From a bacterium (GTDB taxonomy: Bacteria > Bacteroidota > Ignavibacteria > Ignavibacteriales > Ignavibacteriaceae), in the NCBI GenBank assembly GCA_016716565.1, contig JADJWC010000004.1:310001-374000 (forward strand): 64,000 nucleotides of DNA, read 5' to 3'. Each line of letters opens with the position of its first letter. Position 1 is the stretch's first letter. The notes below the pieces were generated by a model, which made no database searches, had not been told where the DNA came from, and saw nothing but the letters and a program-made list of their open reading frames with translations. Shown piece after piece: positions 62,368-64,000 of this stretch. Both the position numbers and the translations under genes were made by a program.

Positions 62368-62969
62368 TGTTTATTTTCTTCTTTATTATCAGGCTTTGGC
62401 TCAGTTGGCTTATTTGCTTGTGCCGCAGCTTTTTCCTCAGCTGCTTTTTTTGCTGCTGCAATTTTCTCAGCTTCTTTCTTCGCCTGCATCTCTTCGAAGT
62501 TCTTTTTCTTTTGAATTCTTTCCTGTGGAGTAAGAGTTACAAAATCAAAAACCAGGTTCTCTCTCTGGAATTCAGAAAATTCATATACATCTGTCATGTA
62601 AATACACTCAGTAGGGCAGGGAAATACACACAATTGACAATAACAGCATTTAGCAAAATCGATGTTGAATGTTGTAACCCAAAGTGCTTTCTTTTTTCCA
62701 TTTGAAGTCGTTCCAAGATCTTCACCTGGAATTGATTTGACTGTTTCAATTTCAATACAATTAACTGGACAAGCGCGAGCACATTGATCACATCCGATGC
62801 AGTCATCCATATTAACATAAAGTCTGTTTCTTTCTCTTTCAGGCAACTGAGGTTTTACCGAAGGATACTGAATAGTAACTGCAGGTATGAATAAATGTCT
62901 GAACGTTACTTTCATTCCTACCAGAATAGTATACAAACCTTGCCAGAAATTGTAAATATAATCTCTCAT
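62364..62969 (-). CDS. nuoI: NADH-quinone oxidoreductase subunit I
   Basis: Ferredoxin-like subunit carrying clusters N6a/N6b, 201 residues. Two cysteine groups: CIGCDQCARACP and CCYCQLCVFPCP. The last 40 residues are a Lys/Ala/Glu-rich tail (about 160-201) that most NuoI proteins lack. One base separates it from nuoH. Confidence 0.95.
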   Translation of the reverse strand: MRDYIYNFWQGLYTILVGMKVTFRHLFIPAVTIQYPSVKPQLPERERNRLYVNMDDCIGCDQCARACPVNCIEIETVKSIPGEDLGTTSNGKKKALWVTTFNIDFAKCCYCQLCVFPCPTECIYMTDVYEFSEFQRENLVFDFVTLTPQERIQKKKNFEEMQAKKEAEKIAAAKKAAEEKAAAQANKPTEPKPDNKEENKQ

Positions 62970-62970
62970 A

Positions 62971-64000
62971 TTATATCAATGTTATCAATCCAACTAATAA
63001 AAGAATTACAAATGAAAATGGAATTAAATACTTCCAGCAGAATGCCATGAGCTGATCTACTCTGAATCTCGGAAGCGTCCATCTGAGCCACATTTGAACA
63101 AACACAAAGAATAAACCTTTTGCAGTGAACCAGAAAAATTGTTCAACAGGAATTAACCAGCTCCAGCCGAGTGTGTTACCAAGATATCCGAATGGCGATT
63201 GATAACCGCCGAAGAACAATATTGCAACAATCGCAGATACAGCGAACATATTTGCATATTCAGCAAGGAAGAACATTGCGAACTTCATTCCTGAATATTC
63301 TGTGTGATATCCAGAAACAAGTTCTGATTCTGCTTCGGGAATATCGAATGGTGTTCTGTTAACTTCTGCGAGTGTACTTGTGTAAATAATCAAACATCCA
63401 AGAATCATTAATGGAATCAATAATATTTTTTGCAAACCAACAAACGGCCCGCCGAATATCATCCAATTCCAGAAATAGGCTGTCTGCAATTCACTTAAAT
63501 CATAAAGACTAAGTGTTCCTGTGATCATTATGATCGTAAGAATTATCAAAAGAGTAGGAATTTCATAACTAATTATCTGAGCAGCAGAACGCATTGCACC
63601 AAGTAAAGAATATTTATTGTTTGAAGCCCAGCCAGCCATCAGAATTCCTGCAACAACAAGACCTGTGATTCCAACAATGAAAATTATTCCGAGTTCAATT
63701 TTAGATCCGATGAAATATCCTGAGAAGGGAATTGCAGCAAACGCAGCATAGCTTCCCATAAAAACAAGAAGCGGTGCAAAGTTGAAGAGAGTTTTATCAG
63801 TTTCTCTGGGAACTAAATCTTCTTTCTGAAGAAGTTTTATTATATCTGCAACTGTCTGAAGTATACCATGATATCCTACTCGCATTGGTCCAAGCCGATC
63901 CTGCATATGTGCAGAAACTTTTCTTTCAGCTAGTACCGCAAAAAGTGCAAATGGCAGAATGAAAACAAACAAAGGCAAGAGGCTTACGATAAACATTGCG
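62971..64000 (-). CDS. nuoH: NADH-quinone oxidoreductase subunit H, 5' end beyond the window
   Basis: Membrane subunit that forms the quinone chamber with the hydrophilic arm. Landmarks: AERKVSAHMQDRLGPMRVGY and the EVNRTPFDIPEAESELVSGYHTEYSG loop. An ATG lies at 63996, but the family normally has about 20 more residues before the AER motif and the frame stays open to the window edge, so the true start is probably outside. Confidence 0.93.
   Translation of the reverse strand, partial: AMFIVSLLPLFVFILPFALFAVLAERKVSAHMQDRLGPMRVGYHGILQTVADIIKLLQKEDLVPRETDKTLFNFAPLLVFMGSYAAFAAIPFSGYFIGSKIELGIIFIVGITGLVVAGILMAGWASNNKYSLLGAMRSAAQIISYEIPTLLIILTIIMITGTLSLYDLSELQTAYFWNWMIFGGPFVGLQKILLIPLMILGCLIIYTSTLAEVNRTPFDIPEAESELVSGYHTEYSGMKFAMFFLAEYANMFAVSAIVAILFFGGYQSPFGYLGNTLGWSWLIPVEQFFWFTAKGLFFVFVQMWLRWTLPRFRVDQLMAFCWKYLIPFSFVILLLVGLITLI

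Noticed and set aside
1..64000. tRNA or rRNA genes
   Set aside because: No cloverleaf with a TTCGA-type arm and CCA-side stem and no rRNA-like segment was found on either strand by reading; a dedicated tRNA search was not possible.

Overview
The window reads as a chromosomal segment of a low-GC, Gram-negative bacterium of the Bacteroidota/Chlorobiota group, most likely an Ignavibacteria relative. The main reasons are seven secreted proteins ending in a type IX secretion (T9SS) C-terminal sorting domain (NYPNPFNP...SGIYFY...K motif), a PorV-like protein, a carboxypeptidase-regulatory/TonB receptor, an isolated atpD-atpC pair, and a fused E1 alpha/beta 2-oxoacid dehydrogenase. The lineage is inferred, not proven. 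No rRNA, tRNA, CRISPR array, transposase or phage gene was seen.

Layout. 1-2.0 kb: the end of an acetoacetyl-CoA synthetase, convergent with a thioredoxin-TPR protein. 2.1-8.9 kb: mobA, a MerR regulator with a Cys-rich two-CW tail behind an array of palindromic half-sites, and a tightly packed sulfur operon (Psr/Phs-type molybdoenzyme, four-cluster ferredoxin, NrfD-type membrane anchor, two half-size YeeE/YedE proteins, anchored rhodanese). 9.1-12.9 kb: a membrane protein of unknown role, then a PerR-like regulator lacking its structural zinc site, followed by katG. 13.3-24.1 kb: mixed accessory genes (lipoproteins, barrel protein, acetyltransferase, dehydrogenase, membrane protein, DUF4397 repeat protein). 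24.2-31.5 kb: lipoate-dependent 2-oxoacid dehydrogenase cluster (lpd, lipB, E1 fusion, E2, lipA), interrupted between E1 and E2 by a four-helix-bundle gene framed by an inverted repeat. 31.5-49.4 kb: NmrA-type reductase, secreted esterase, then a 15-kb surface/secretion locus with a TonB receptor, PorV-like protein, lipoproteins, an exonuclease/endonuclease/phosphatase-fold protein and a large lamin-tail/OB/phospholipase-D protein. 49.6-54.2 kb: atpDC, a Lon N-domain protein, and an Rrf2-unknown-HesB-SOD oxidative/Fe-S operon with an IscR type 1-like site at its head. 54.4-56.0 kb: an SBBP-repeat T9SS protein. 56.3-64 kb: nuoH-I-J-K-L-M-N (minus strand), cut by the window end.

How the parts fit. 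The chemistry is respiratory (complex I, ATP synthase, 2-oxoacid dehydrogenase, sulfur-compound molybdoenzyme) with two separate oxidative-stress circuits (PerR/KatG and Rrf2/SOD), and heavy investment in secreted, cell-surface hydrolases. Several genes are visibly broken: lpd (three frameshifts), the DUF4397 protein (two disrupted sites), the EEP-nuclease sorting domain, a carboxymuconolactone decarboxylase-like gene, and lipA, which lacks about 55 internal residues. Many of the shifts lie in short A, T or C runs, so unpolished sequence is as likely as real decay; the lipA deletion is harder to explain that way. Small palindromic repeats (GTCATTCTGA... type) sit in many of the intergenic gaps.
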